Source: CAZEIW01 sp964512305 (GTDB lineage Bacteria > Pseudomonadota > Gammaproteobacteria > Burkholderiales > Burkholderiaceae_F). Taken from it: a stretch of DNA of 64,000 nucleotides. Below are positions 31,291 through 42,980 of this stretch, piece by piece. Location: NCBI GenBank assembly GCA_964512305.1, contig CAZEIW010000026.1, positions 1 through 64,000 of the forward strand, written 5' to 3'. Within the stretch, counting starts at the first letter, position 1. Each line of letters opens with the position of its first letter. Position numbers and translations under genes: made by a program. The notes below the pieces were generated by a model that searched no databases, was not told where the DNA came from, and saw only the letters and a list, made by a program, of their open reading frames with translations.

Positions 31291-31575
31291 ATGAATCGGT
31301 ACGTTGTCTCTTTCGGATACACGCCCGAGGGCTACAGCGGGTTCCCGGCAGCGGGAGTCTCCCGCGTCGACGCCATCTCCAGGGCGGTCGAGAGCCTGGG
31401 CGGCAGGCTGGAGTTCCTGAACTTCGTGCTGGGCGATTACAAGGGGAAGATGATCGTCGATCTCCCCGACGCCACGAGCGCGGCGGCGCTGTCGGCCGCG
31501 GCGGCGTCGACCGGTGCGGTCAACGTCGCGTGCGTCAGCACGTCGGAGTTGGCGCGGCAGACCGGCCGCCAGTAG
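31291..31575 (+). CDS. small GYD-domain-like protein
   Basis: The 94-residue protein begins MNRYVVSFGYTPEGYSG and contains AVESLGGRLEFLNFVLGDYKGKMIVDLPD, the pattern of GYD-domain proteins, small dimeric alpha/beta-barrel-like folds of unknown function. GGGGAAG just before the ATG supports the start. The preceding 194 bases contain no gene and no clear promoter. Confidence 0.75.
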   Translation: MNRYVVSFGYTPEGYSGFPAAGVSRVDAISRAVESLGGRLEFLNFVLGDYKGKMIVDLPDATSAAALSAAAASTGAVNVACVSTSELARQTGRQ

Positions 31576-31580
31576 GACTT

Positions 31581-31621
31581 CGCTCTCCCGCAAGCGGAAG
31601 AGGGGAGCACGAGGGAGAGCG
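31581..31621. repeat. degenerate REP-like palindrome
   Basis: CTCTCCCGCAAGCGGAAGAG is a near copy of the palindrome that forms the pair at 55007-55107. Here the outer arms CGCTCTCCC and GGGAGAGCG are exact inverted copies. It separates the convergent GYD gene and lpdA and may act as a transcription stop. Confidence 0.65.
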
Positions 31622-31631
31622 TCAGCCGCCG

Positions 31632-33473
31632 CTACCGCTTCGGCGGCGGCAGATCGGTGCAGACGCCTTCGGCGGCCTCGGCGGCCATGCCGATCGATTC
31701 GCTCAGCGTCGGGTGCGGGTGGATCGTGCGGCCGATATCGACCGCATCGGCGCCCATCTCGATCGCAAGTGCGATCTCGCTGATCAGGTCGCCCGCATGC
31801 GTGCCGACGATGCCGCCGCCGACGATCCGGTGCGTCTGCTCATCGAACAACAGCTTCGTGAAGCCCTCGTCGCGACCGTTGGCGATCGCGCGGCCTGACG
31901 CGGACCACGGGAACAGCGACTTCTTGAACGACCGGCCCTGCCGCTTGGCGTCGTCCTCGGTCTCCCCGGCCCACGCGATTTCCGGGTCGGTGTACGCCAC
32001 CGACGGGATCACGCGCGCATCGAAGTGCGATTTCATGCCGGCCGCGGCCTCGGCGGCGACATGCGCCTCGTGCACGGCCTTGTGCGCGAGCATCGGCGGA
32101 CCGGCGATGTCGCCGATCGCGAAGATGTGCGGCACGTTGGTCCGCATCTGGCTGTCGGTGCGGATGTACCCGCGCTCGTCGACCAGGACGCCGGCGTTGT
32201 CGGCTCCGATGCGCCGGCCGTTGGGGCTGCGACCGACCGACACGAGCACGAGGTCGTAAGGCTGCGGCTGCGGCGGGGCCTGCTCCCCTTCGAACCTCGC
32301 CCATAGGGCATCGGGCTTCGCCTCGAGCGCGGACGTTCGGGTCTTGAGCATGACGCGGCCGAAGCGCGATTCGTTGCGCCTGGCCCAGACCTTGACGAGA
32401 TCGCGATCGGTGCCCGGCATCAGGCCGTCCATCATCTCGACCACGTCGATCTTGCTGCCGAGCGTGGCGTACACCGTCGCCATCTCCAGGCCGATGATGC
32501 CGCCCCCGATCACCAGCATTCGCGGCGCCGCCGCGGGCAGCTCGAGCGCGCCGGTCGAGTCGATCACGCGCGGGTCGTCGGGCAGGAAGGGCAGGCGCGA
32601 AGCCTCGCTGCCGGCGGCGATGATCGCCTGTTCGAAGTAGAGACGGCGGCGCTCGCCGGTTCCGCTGCGGCCGCTGCCTGCGGTCACCTCGACCTCGAGG
32701 TGGTGCGGCCCCACGAAGGCGCCGTTGCCGCGCACCACGGTGACCTTGCGCATCTTGGCCATCGCCGCCAGGCCGCCGGTGAGCTTGCCCACGACCTTGT
32801 TCTTGTGCTCGCGCAGGCGCACCAGGTCGAGCACCGGCTTGCCGAACGACACGCCGAGGCCGGCGAAGTGCTCCGCTTCCTCGATCACGGCGGCCACGTG
32901 AAGCAGCGCCTTGGAAGGGATGCAGCCGACGTTCAGGCACACGCCGCCGAGGGTCTGATAGCGCTCGACCAGGATCACGCGCTTGCCCAGGTCGGCGGCG
33001 CGGAACGCCGCCGAATAGCCGCCCGGCCCGGCACCCAGCACGAGGACCTCGCACTGCTCATCGGCGCCGGCAGCCGCGGCGGAGGCGGCCGGTGCGGCGG
33101 GCCGCGCCGCTGTCGGCCCCGCTGTCGGCCCCGCTGTCGGCCCCGCTGTCGGCCCCGCTGTCGGCGCCGCCGCGGCAGCGGGTGCCGAGGCGGGTGCAGG
33201 TGCGGCCGCCGGCGCCGCCGCGGCGGCGGCATCGCCCGCGTCCAGCGTCAGGATCGGCGAACCCTGCGAAACCTTGTCCCCCAGCTTGACCTTCAGCGCC
33301 TTGACGACACCGGCCGCGGGCGACGGAATCTCCATCGACGCCTTGTCGGACTCGACCGTGATCAGCGATTGCTCCTTCGCGATCCGGTCGCCGGGCTTGA
33401 CCAGGAGCTCGATGATCTCGACACCCTTGAAGTCGCCGATGTCGGGCACTTCGACGTCGATCGTGCGGCTCAT
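31632..33473 (-). CDS. lpdA: dihydrolipoyl dehydrogenase (PDH E3) with N-terminal lipoyl domain
   Basis: The E3 subunit reoxidises the dihydrolipoyl group of the pyruvate dehydrogenase complex with NAD. The 613-residue protein carries an N-terminal lipoyl domain (1 to about 78, lipoyl Lys 44 in ESDKASME), an Ala/Pro linker (about 80-138), then the flavoprotein (FAD motif GAGPGGYSAA, redox disulfide C179-C184 in GGVCLNVGC, NAD motif GGGIIGLE). The linker includes an exact AGPT repeat. The fused lipoyl domain is typical of Burkholderiales and Neisseria. ATG 33473 begins MSRTIDVEVPDIGDF. It is the third gene of the aceE-aceF-lpdA operon, 38 bases after aceF. Confidence 0.96.
   Translation of the reverse strand: MSRTIDVEVPDIGDFKGVEIIELLVKPGDRIAKEQSLITVESDKASMEIPSPAAGVVKALKVKLGDKVSQGSPILTLDAGDAAAAAAPAAAPAPASAPAAAAAPTAGPTAGPTAGPTAGPTAARPAAPAASAAAAGADEQCEVLVLGAGPGGYSAAFRAADLGKRVILVERYQTLGGVCLNVGCIPSKALLHVAAVIEEAEHFAGLGVSFGKPVLDLVRLREHKNKVVGKLTGGLAAMAKMRKVTVVRGNGAFVGPHHLEVEVTAGSGRSGTGERRRLYFEQAIIAAGSEASRLPFLPDDPRVIDSTGALELPAAAPRMLVIGGGIIGLEMATVYATLGSKIDVVEMMDGLMPGTDRDLVKVWARRNESRFGRVMLKTRTSALEAKPDALWARFEGEQAPPQPQPYDLVLVSVGRSPNGRRIGADNAGVLVDERGYIRTDSQMRTNVPHIFAIGDIAGPPMLAHKAVHEAHVAAEAAAGMKSHFDARVIPSVAYTDPEIAWAGETEDDAKRQGRSFKKSLFPWSASGRAIANGRDEGFTKLLFDEQTHRIVGGGIVGTHAGDLISEIALAIEMGADAVDIGRTIHPHPTLSESIGMAAEAAEGVCTDLPPPKR
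33109..33168. repeat. 12-bp tandem repeat, five copies, in the lpdA linker
   Basis: GCTGTCGGCCCC is repeated five times without gaps, the last copy differing by one base. It encodes the AGPT repeat of the flexible linker between the lipoyl and flavoprotein domains. The repeat unit is a multiple of three, so copy-number change would alter linker length without breaking the frame. Confidence 0.95.
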
Positions 33474-33511
33474 GCTTGTTCTTCCTCTCGGGTCGACGAT
33501 CGGACGGTCCG

Positions 33512-34860
33512 TCACAGCAGGACGCGGCGGAAGTCCGCGAGCACCTGCGCCAGGAACGTGTTGAAGCGCGCGGCCGACGCTCCGTCGACCACGCGGTGGT
33601 CCCACGACAGCGAAAGCGGCAGGATCAGCCGCGGCGCGAACTGCTTGCCGTCCCACACCGGCCTGATGGCCGAGCGGCATACGCCGAGGATTGCGACTTC
33701 GGGTGCGTTGATGATCGGCGTGAAATAGGTGCCGCCGATTCCGCCGAGCGAGGAGATCGAGAACGTCCCGCCCTGCATGTCGGTGGGCGACAGCTTGCCG
33801 TCGCGCGCCTTGGCGGCAAGCGCCGCGGTTTCGCGCGCCACGTCGAACACGCCCTTGCGATCGGCGTCTCGCAGCACCGGCACCACGAGGCCGTTGGGCG
33901 TGTCGGCCGCGAAACCGATGTGGTAGTAGCGCTTCAGGATCACGGCATCGCCGGTCGCGGCGTCGATCGAGCTGTTGAACTCGGGAAACCTCTTCAGCGC
34001 CGCGACGCAGGCCTTGATCAGGAACGCCAGCATCGTGACCTTGACGGCGGACTTGTCCTTTTCGTTCTCGCGGTTGAGCTGAACGCGAAACGCCTCGAGG
34101 TCCGTGACGTCGGCGTCCTCGTGGTTCGTGACGTGCGGGATCGTCACCCAGTTGCGATGCAGGTTCGGCCCCGACAGCTTGCGGATGCGCGACATCTCGA
34201 CGCGCTCGACCGGGCCGAACTTCGCGAAGTCGATCTGCGGCCAGGCCAGCACGCTCAGGCCGCCGCCCGCGACGGGCGGCGCGGCGGCGCGGCCGGCGCC
34301 GGCCTGGAGCACGCCCTTGACGAACGCCCGCACGTCGTCGGCCGTGATCCGCCCCTTGGGACCGCTGCCGCGCAGCTGGGCAAGATCGACCCCGAGCTCG
34401 CGCGCGAACTGACGCACCGAGGGAGACGCGTGCGGCTTGCCGGCTCCGACCGCCGGCAGCTCCTCGACGCTTGGGCGTGGCCCCATCTCGACCGCGAACG
34501 CAGCCGACTCGGGCGACGGCGAAGCACGCGCCGCAGGCGGCGGCGCCTCGGGTGCCGGTGCAGGTGCGGCTGCCGCCGGCGCCGCGGCGGAGGCGGGAGC
34601 CGCGGCGGCCGCGGCGGCAGCCACAGCATCCAGCAGCAGGATCACCGATCCCTCGGACACCTTGTCGCCGAGGCGCACCTTCAATTCCTTGACGACGCCC
34701 GCCGACGACGACGGGATCTCCATCGAGGCCTTGTCCGATTCGACCGTGATGAGCGACTGCTCTTTCGCGATCTGGTCGCCCGGCTTGACCAGCAGCTCGA
34801 TGACCTCGACGTCCTTGAAGTCGCCGATGTCCGGAACCTTGATCTCGACCATGCTGCCCA

Positions 34861-34861
<1 letters not shown>
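33512..34861 (-). CDS. aceF: dihydrolipoamide acetyltransferase (PDH E2)
   Basis: E2 forms the core of the pyruvate dehydrogenase complex and transfers acetyl groups to CoA. The 449-residue protein has one lipoyl domain (1-80, Lys 44), an Ala/Pro linker, a peripheral-subunit-binding domain (SPSVRQFARELGVDLAQLRG, about 148-175) and the catalytic domain with SLSWDHRVVDG near the C-terminus, giving the catalytic His. Start ATG 34861 overlaps the aceE stop (TGATG), favouring translational coupling; an ATG at 34852 (MVEIKVPDIG) is an alternative. Having only one lipoyl domain is normal for lineages where E3 also carries one. Confidence 0.96.
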
Positions 34862-37563
<2,702 letters not shown>

Positions 37564-37640
37564 TTGAGGTCTCCTCCCGGCGTTTTGGACGCGGCATCGG
37601 CCGACGTGGCGGCGCTACTGTATCAGCGGTGAACTCACAT

Positions 37641-37673
37641 TTCAAATAATGACATTAATATTCATAATATGAA
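37641..37673 (-). promoter_or_regulatory. two related dyads in AT-rich island upstream of aceE
   Basis: TTCATAATATGAA (37661-37673) is a perfect palindrome around a central A. TTCAAATAATGAC (37641-37653) is an imperfect copy starting 20 bp away, about two helical turns. The segment 37637-37680 is strikingly AT-rich in this genome. The sites are centred about 84 and 104 bases before the aceE start and look like tandem operators; the regulator is unknown. Confidence 0.5.
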
Positions 37674-37790
37674 ATTTAAGGTCCTGGAGAGGCCGCAGCA
37701 AGGCCCTTCGGCCCCCCGCACCGCGCGCCAGCGTAGCGCAGCAGGCGAAGCTCTGCTGGCTGTCGCGTAACATGACAGCCCCCAATCTGA

Positions 37791-39860
37791 ATGCTGCCGC
37801 CGCGGCACTCGCTTCGCGTGGATCAGGCCAACTCACTGCTTCAGCTCGACGGCCCGGCGCCGTTCGATCGCTTCGCGGCGGCCGACGTGACACCGGCGAT
37901 CGAAGCGCTGCTCGCGCAGTGCCGGTCTACCGTCGAGCAGGTGTGCGCCGCGAGCGGCGAGCCGGACTGGGACACGGTGGTCGAGCCGATCGAGGCCACC
38001 ACGCAGCCGCTCTCGCGCGCCTGGGCCGTGGTGTCGCACCTGAACTCGGTCGCCGACACCGAGGCGCTCAGGGTCCAGTACAACGAGAATCTGCCGAAGC
38101 TCACGGCGTTCTGGACCGAGCTGTCGCAGAACCTCGCCCTGTACGACCGTTACCGGCGGATCTCGGCGCAGCCGGCGTTCGTGCGCGCGCCGGCGGCCCG
38201 CCGGCGCACGATCGACAACGAGCTGCGCGACTTCCGCCTGGGCGGGGCCGAGCTCGACGAGCCTAGCCGGCGGCGGCTGCGCGAGTTGCGCGAGCGCCAG
38301 TCGCAGGTGTCGACGCGCTTCGCCGAGAACGTGCTCGATGCCACGAACGCGTTCGCGCTGTGGCTGGAGCCGGCGGATCTCGCCGGGATCCCCGAAGACG
38401 TCGTCGCCCACTACCGCGAGACCGCGCAGGCGGACGGGCGCGACGGCTTCAAGCTGACGCTGCATGCGCCGAGCTATGTGCCGGCGATGCAGTACGCGCA
38501 CGACCGCTCGCTGCGGCAGCGGCTGTACCGGGCGTACTCGACCCGTGCGTCGGAATTCGGCCCGCCGAAATGGGACAACACCGGCCCGATGCTCGAACTG
38601 CTGCGGCTGCGCGCCGAGCAGGCGTGCCTGCTCGGCTATCGCAACTACGCCGAGCTGTCGTTGGTGCCCAAAATGGCGCGCACGCCGGCCGAGGTGCTCG
38701 ACTTCCTGCGCGACCTGTCGCGCCGCTCCAAGCCCCAAGCGCAGCGCGATCTGCACGAGCTGCGGGAATTCGCGGCGCGCGAGCTCGGCCTGCCGGAGCT
38801 GCAGGCCTGGGACATCTCCTACGCGTCCGAGCACCTGCGCGAGGCGCGCTATTCGTACTCCGACCAGGAATTGAGGCCGTATTTTCCGATCGACCGCGTG
38901 CTCGCCGGGCTGTTCGAGCTGATCGGGCGGCTGTTCGCGGTGGCGATCCGGCCCGACCGGGCGCCGGTGTGGCATCCCGATGTCCGCTTCTACCGCGTCG
39001 AGTCTCCGCGCGGCGAACTGCTCGGGCAGTTCTACCTCGACCTGTATGCGCGCCCGCACAAGCAAGGGGGCGCCTGGCAGGACGACGCGCGCAGCCGCTG
39101 GCAGCACCACGGCGTCCTGCAGACGCCGGTGTCGTTCCTGACCTGCAATTTCTCGCCGCCCGTCGCGGGCAAGCCGGCGCTGCTCACGCACGACGAGGTC
39201 TCGACGCTGCTGCACGAGTTCGGCCATGGCCTGCACCACCTGCTCACGCGCGTCGACGAGCCGCAGGTGTCGGGCATCCACGGGGTCGAGTGGGACGCCG
39301 TCGAGCTGCCGAGCCAGTTTCTCGAGAATTTCGGCTGGCAGTGGGACGCGCTGCGCGGGTTCAGTGGCCACGTCGACACCGGCGAGCCCCTGCCGAGGGA
39401 GCTGTTCGACCGGGTGCTGGCGGCCAGGAACTTCCAGAGCGGCATGCACCTCGCGCGGCAGATCGAATTCGGCCTGTTCGACATGCGGCTGCACGCCGAA
39501 TTCGACCCGGCCGGCGCCGACGCGGCCGCGCTGCTGGCGCTGCTGCGCGATGTGCGGCAGGAGGTCGCTGTGGTGTTCCCGCCCGAGGACAACCGCAGCG
39601 AGCACAGCTTCATGCACATCTTCTCGGGCGGCTACTCGGCCGGGTACTACAGCTACCTGTGGGCCGAGGTGCTCTCGGCCGACTGCTTCGGCGCCTTCGA
39701 GGAGCAACCGCCCGAGGCTTATCCCGCGCTCGGCCGCCGCTTCCTCGACGCGGTGCTGGCGGTGGGGGGCAGCCGGCCGGCGATCGAGTCGTTCACCGAC
39801 TTTCGCGGCCGGGCCCCGACACTGGACGCCCTGCTGCGCCAGTACGGCATCGCGCCCTGA
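37791..39860 (+). CDS. prlC: oligopeptidase A (M3 metallopeptidase)
   Basis: This 689-residue zinc peptidase degrades short peptides, including cleaved signal peptides, in the cytoplasm. The M3 signature HEFGH lies at 475-479, with the third ligand Glu downstream in HGVEWDAVELPSQFLENF. The C-terminal SGGYSAGYYSYLWAEVLSAD segment with its substrate-binding Tyr residues is typical. I kept the ATG at 37791; a GTG at 37818 giving a shorter start (VDQANSLLQLDG) is possible, and neither has a strong Shine-Dalgarno. It is divergent from aceE and followed by a hairpin. Confidence 0.94.
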   Translation: MLPPRHSLRVDQANSLLQLDGPAPFDRFAAADVTPAIEALLAQCRSTVEQVCAASGEPDWDTVVEPIEATTQPLSRAWAVVSHLNSVADTEALRVQYNENLPKLTAFWTELSQNLALYDRYRRISAQPAFVRAPAARRRTIDNELRDFRLGGAELDEPSRRRLRELRERQSQVSTRFAENVLDATNAFALWLEPADLAGIPEDVVAHYRETAQADGRDGFKLTLHAPSYVPAMQYAHDRSLRQRLYRAYSTRASEFGPPKWDNTGPMLELLRLRAEQACLLGYRNYAELSLVPKMARTPAEVLDFLRDLSRRSKPQAQRDLHELREFAARELGLPELQAWDISYASEHLREARYSYSDQELRPYFPIDRVLAGLFELIGRLFAVAIRPDRAPVWHPDVRFYRVESPRGELLGQFYLDLYARPHKQGGAWQDDARSRWQHHGVLQTPVSFLTCNFSPPVAGKPALLTHDEVSTLLHEFGHGLHHLLTRVDEPQVSGIHGVEWDAVELPSQFLENFGWQWDALRGFSGHVDTGEPLPRELFDRVLAARNFQSGMHLARQIEFGLFDMRLHAEFDPAGADAAALLALLRDVRQEVAVVFPPEDNRSEHSFMHIFSGGYSAGYYSYLWAEVLSADCFGAFEEQPPEAYPALGRRFLDAVLAVGGSRPAIESFTDFRGRAPTLDALLRQYGIAP

Positions 39861-39872
39861 ACGGCAGCGGTC

Positions 39873-39895
39873 GACCGCACCGCCTTGGTGCGGTC
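39873..39895 (+). terminator. hairpin after prlC
   Basis: GACCGCACC pairs perfectly with GGTGCGGTC around a five-base loop, 13 bases after the prlC stop. There is no T-run, so this may be a 3' stabilising hairpin or a weak terminator. Confidence 0.5.
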
Positions 39896-39924
39896 CGTCT
39901 CAGCATGTTCAACGTGAATGCGAC

Positions 39925-39953
39925 ATGTCATCCATGTTGCAGCGCGATGTAAC
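39925..39953 (+). promoter_or_regulatory. probable Pho box upstream of pstS
   Basis: Three 7-bp units, ATGTCAT, GTTGCAG and ATGTAAC, follow each other with 4-bp spacers, the 11-bp phase of PhoB-binding sites (consensus half CTGTCAT). TATTCG at 39964-39969 lies 10 bases downstream as a possible -10. The match of the middle unit is weak. Confidence 0.55.
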
Positions 39954-40017
39954 CTCCCTGAAATATTCGAATCCTAGAGTCGCGGGCGCACCCCCATCCC
40001 GAATTCGAGGAGTCCTC

Positions 40018-41037
40018 ATGCTCGCAAAGCTGAAGTCCGGCTGGATCGCACTCGCGGTCGCCGGTTCGATGTTCGCCGGGTCGGCTGTCGCAGCCGAGAT
40101 CACCGGCGCCGGATCGACGTTCGTCTACCCCCTGCTCTCGCGCTGGTCCGCCGACTACAGCACCGCCACCGGAACCAAGATCAACTACCAGTCGATCGGA
40201 TCGGGGGGCGGCATCGCGCAGATCAAGGCCGCGACCGTCGATTTCGGGGCCTCGGACAAGCCGCTTGCTTCCGATGAGCTGGCAACCGCCGGGCTGGCGC
40301 AGTTCCCGGTCGTGATCGGCGGCGTCGTGCCGGTGGTCAACATCGAGGGCGTCGGGCCGGGCCAGCTGCGCCTGGACGGCGCGACGCTGGCGAACATCTA
40401 CCTGGGCAAGATCGCCAAGTGGAACGACGCGGCGATCGCCGCGCTGAACCCGGGCCTGAAGCTCAGCGACGACGCGATCTCGGTGGTCCATCGCTCCGAC
40501 GGCTCGGGTACCACGTTCAACTTCGCCGACTACCTGACGAAGGTCAGCGAAGAGTGGAAGGCCAAGGTCGGCGAAGGCACCTCGGTGCAATGGCCGGTCG
40601 GGGTCGGCGGCAAGGGCAACGAGGGCGTATCGGCCTACGTCAAGCAGATCAAGAACTCGATCGGCTATGTCGAGCTCGCCTACGCGCTGCAGAACAAGAT
40701 GGCGTACACGGCGCTGAAGAACCGGGCCGGCAACGTCGTCCAGCCGAGCCTCGAGACCTTCGAGGCCGCGGCGGCCAGCGCCGACTGGTCGAAGGTCAAG
40801 GACTTCAACCTGGTGATCACCGACGCGCCAGGCGCGCAGTCGTGGCCGATCGCGGCGAGCGTTTTCGTGATCATGTATCGGCAGCCCAAGGACGCGACGC
40901 GGACGCGTTCCACGCTCGAATTCTTCAAGTGGTCGCTCGAGAACGGACAGTCGCAGGCCAAGTCGCTCGACTACGTGGCGCTGCCGCCGGCGCTGGTCAA
41001 GAGCATCGAGGCATACTGGGGCACGGAGATCAAGTAG
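40018..41037 (+). CDS. pstS: phosphate ABC transporter substrate-binding protein
   Basis: The 339-residue periplasmic protein binds phosphate for the PstCAB transporter. It has a signal peptide ending SAVAAE, then the phosphate-binding signature ITGAGSTFVYPLLSRW, GSGGGIAQIKAATVDFGASD and HRSDGSGTTFNF. GAGGAG before ATG 40018 supports the start. A probable Pho box lies upstream. A strong hairpin follows the gene before pstC, as expected when the binding protein must be made in excess over the membrane subunits. Confidence 0.97.
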   Translation: MLAKLKSGWIALAVAGSMFAGSAVAAEITGAGSTFVYPLLSRWSADYSTATGTKINYQSIGSGGGIAQIKAATVDFGASDKPLASDELATAGLAQFPVVIGGVVPVVNIEGVGPGQLRLDGATLANIYLGKIAKWNDAAIAALNPGLKLSDDAISVVHRSDGSGTTFNFADYLTKVSEEWKAKVGEGTSVQWPVGVGGKGNEGVSAYVKQIKNSIGYVELAYALQNKMAYTALKNRAGNVVQPSLETFEAAAASADWSKVKDFNLVITDAPGAQSWPIAASVFVIMYRQPKDATRTRSTLEFFKWSLENGQSQAKSLDYVALPPALVKSIEAYWGTEIK

Positions 41038-41069
41038 GTCCGGGAAAAGAGCGGCTTACAATCGATTGG

Positions 41070-41095
41070 CCGGGGGGCATGTCAGGGCCCCCCGG
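41070..41095 (+). promoter_or_regulatory. intercistronic stem-loop between pstS and pstC
   Basis: CCGGGGGGC pairs perfectly with GCCCCCCGG around an eight-base loop. Only a short T-containing tail (TTCGTTT) follows, so partial termination or protection of the pstS 3' end is more likely than full termination. Confidence 0.65.
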
Positions 41096-41116
41096 TTCGT
41101 TTCCGCACAACGTGCC

Positions 41117-42109
41117 ATGGGTTTGACGTCAACCACGGTGCCTGAACTGTCGGTCGAGGACGCGCGCATCCACGAGCGGATGAGCGCCGAGACGCACCAG
41201 GACGAGTTGTTCCGCGCCCTGCTGTTCGCCGCGGCCGCCCTGGTGCTGCTGGTGCTCGGCGCCGCGGCGGCGTCGATGCTGTGGGGCGGGCGCCTGGCGT
41301 TCCAGACCTTCGGCTGGAAGTTCATTGTCAGCGACGACTGGGACGCTGTCGGCCGGCAGTTCGGCGCCTTCGTCCCGATCTACGGCACGCTGGTGAGCTC
41401 GGCAATCGCGATGCTGATCGCGGTGCCGGTGAGCTTCGGCATCGCGCTGTTCCTGACCGAGATCGCGCCGGGCTGGTTGCAAGGCCCGATCGCCGCTGCG
41501 GTCGAGTTGCTGGCCGGCATTCCCTCGATCATCTACGGCATGTGGGGTCTGTTCTCGTTCGTGCCATTCATGGCGGACCACGTCCTGCCGTGGATCAATG
41601 CCCACCTTGGCGTCCTGCCGTGGATCGGGCCGCTGTTCAAGGGGCCCCCGCTGGGGATCGGCATGCTGACCGCGGGCATCGTGCTCGGCATCATGGTGAT
41701 CCCGTTCATCTCGTCGGTGATGCGCGACGTCTTCCGCACCGTGCCCGCGGCGCTGAAGGAATCGGCGTACGCGCTCGGCTCGACCACCTGGGAAGTGGTG
41801 TGGAAGGTCGTGCTGCCGTATACGCGCTCGGCGGTCGTCGGCGGCATTTTCCTCGGCCTCGGGCGCGCGCTGGGGGAGACCATGGCCGTGACCTTCGTGC
41901 TCGGCAATGCGCACCAGCTCAGCGCCTCGTTGCTGATGCCCGGCAACTCGATCGCCGCGACGATCGCCAACGAGTTCACCGAGGCCGATTCGGACATCTA
42001 CCTGTCGTCGCTGATCGCGCTCGGCTTCCTGCTGTTCGTGGTCACCTTCGTGGTGCTGGCGATCGCGCGCCTGATGCTGCACCGCCTGGCGCGCCAGGAG
42101 GGCCGCTGA
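41117..42109 (+). CDS. pstC: phosphate ABC transporter permease PstC
   Basis: The 330-residue inner-membrane subunit forms the phosphate channel with PstA. It has six membrane helices and the permease EAA-type loop (KESAYALGSTTWEVVWKVVLP) that contacts PstB. GIPSIIYGMWGLF is a family hallmark. I chose ATG 41117 (MGLTSTTVPELSV); a Met at 41180 is possible. The cytoplasmic N-terminus is somewhat long. Its TGA overlaps the pstA ATG. Confidence 0.95.
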   Translation: MGLTSTTVPELSVEDARIHERMSAETHQDELFRALLFAAAALVLLVLGAAAASMLWGGRLAFQTFGWKFIVSDDWDAVGRQFGAFVPIYGTLVSSAIAMLIAVPVSFGIALFLTEIAPGWLQGPIAAAVELLAGIPSIIYGMWGLFSFVPFMADHVLPWINAHLGVLPWIGPLFKGPPLGIGMLTAGIVLGIMVIPFISSVMRDVFRTVPAALKESAYALGSTTWEVVWKVVLPYTRSAVVGGIFLGLGRALGETMAVTFVLGNAHQLSASLLMPGNSIAATIANEFTEADSDIYLSSLIALGFLLFVVTFVVLAIARLMLHRLARQEGR

Positions 42110-42975
42110 TGGTTTCGATCACGAGCCGCGGCTACCGGCGCCGGCGCGCGGTCAACGTGATCGCGAAGCTGCTGGGCATCGCCGCGACGCTGTTCGGGCT
42201 GTTCTGGCTCGCGTGGATCCTGGTCGTCGCGCTCGCCAACGGGGCCCGGGCCTTGAGGCTTGAGATCTTCACCCAGATGACGCCGCCGCCGGGAGCCGAG
42301 GGCGGGCTTGCCAACGCCCTGTTCGGCAGCCTGCTGATGAGCGTGCTCGGCGTGCTGATCGGGGCCCCGCTCGGCGTCGCGGCCGGCACCTACCTGTCCG
42401 AGTTCGCCGAGCGGCGCCCCGCCTTGCGCGAGGCCGTCCGCTTCGTCAACGACATCCTGCTGTCGGCGCCGTCGATCGTGCTCGGCCTGTTCGTCTACAC
42501 GTTGGTGGTGCGGCAGATCGGCCATTTCTCGGGCTGGGCGGGCGCGATCGCGCTGTCGCTGATCGTGCTGCCGGTCGTGGTCCGCACCACCGACGAGACC
42601 CTGCGCCTGGTTCCGAACGTGATGCGGGAGGCGGCCCTCTCGCTCGGCATCCCGCGCTGGAAGGTCACGCTGCAGGTGCTGTACCGCGCCGCGGCGCCGG
42701 GCATTCTGACCGGGATCCTGCTCGGTCTGGCGCGCATCAGCGGCGAAACCGCGCCCCTGCTGTTCACCGCGCTCAACAACCAGTACTGGAGCGGCAACTT
42801 CAACGGGCCGACGGCCAGCGTCCCGGTCGTGATCTTCCAGTTCGCGATGAGCCCTTACGACGCCTGGCATTCGCTCGCCTGGGCGGGCGCCTTCATCGTG
42901 ACGATGTTCGTGCTGCTGCTGAGCGTCGGCGCGCGTGCCTACCTGTTGAGGAACCGGATCGATTCCGCCGGCTGA
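42109..42975 (+). CDS. pstA: phosphate ABC transporter permease PstA
   Basis: The 288-residue partner permease of PstC shows the same membrane topology and the EAA loop MREAALSLGIPRWKVTLQVL. NDILLSAPSIVLGLFVYTLV is the conserved mid-segment. It starts in a TGATG overlap with pstC, indicating coupled translation, and pstB begins five bases after its stop. Together the operon encodes the high-affinity phosphate uptake system induced by phosphate starvation. Confidence 0.96.
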   Translation: MVSITSRGYRRRRAVNVIAKLLGIAATLFGLFWLAWILVVALANGARALRLEIFTQMTPPPGAEGGLANALFGSLLMSVLGVLIGAPLGVAAGTYLSEFAERRPALREAVRFVNDILLSAPSIVLGLFVYTLVVRQIGHFSGWAGAIALSLIVLPVVVRTTDETLRLVPNVMREAALSLGIPRWKVTLQVLYRAAAPGILTGILLGLARISGETAPLLFTALNNQYWSGNFNGPTASVPVVIFQFAMSPYDAWHSLAWAGAFIVTMFVLLLSVGARAYLLRNRIDSAG

Positions 42976-42980
42976 GCCCG

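Noticed and set aside
33109..33168. CRISPR-like short tandem repeat
   Set aside because: The copies are contiguous without spacers and encode an in-frame linker; no cas genes are present.
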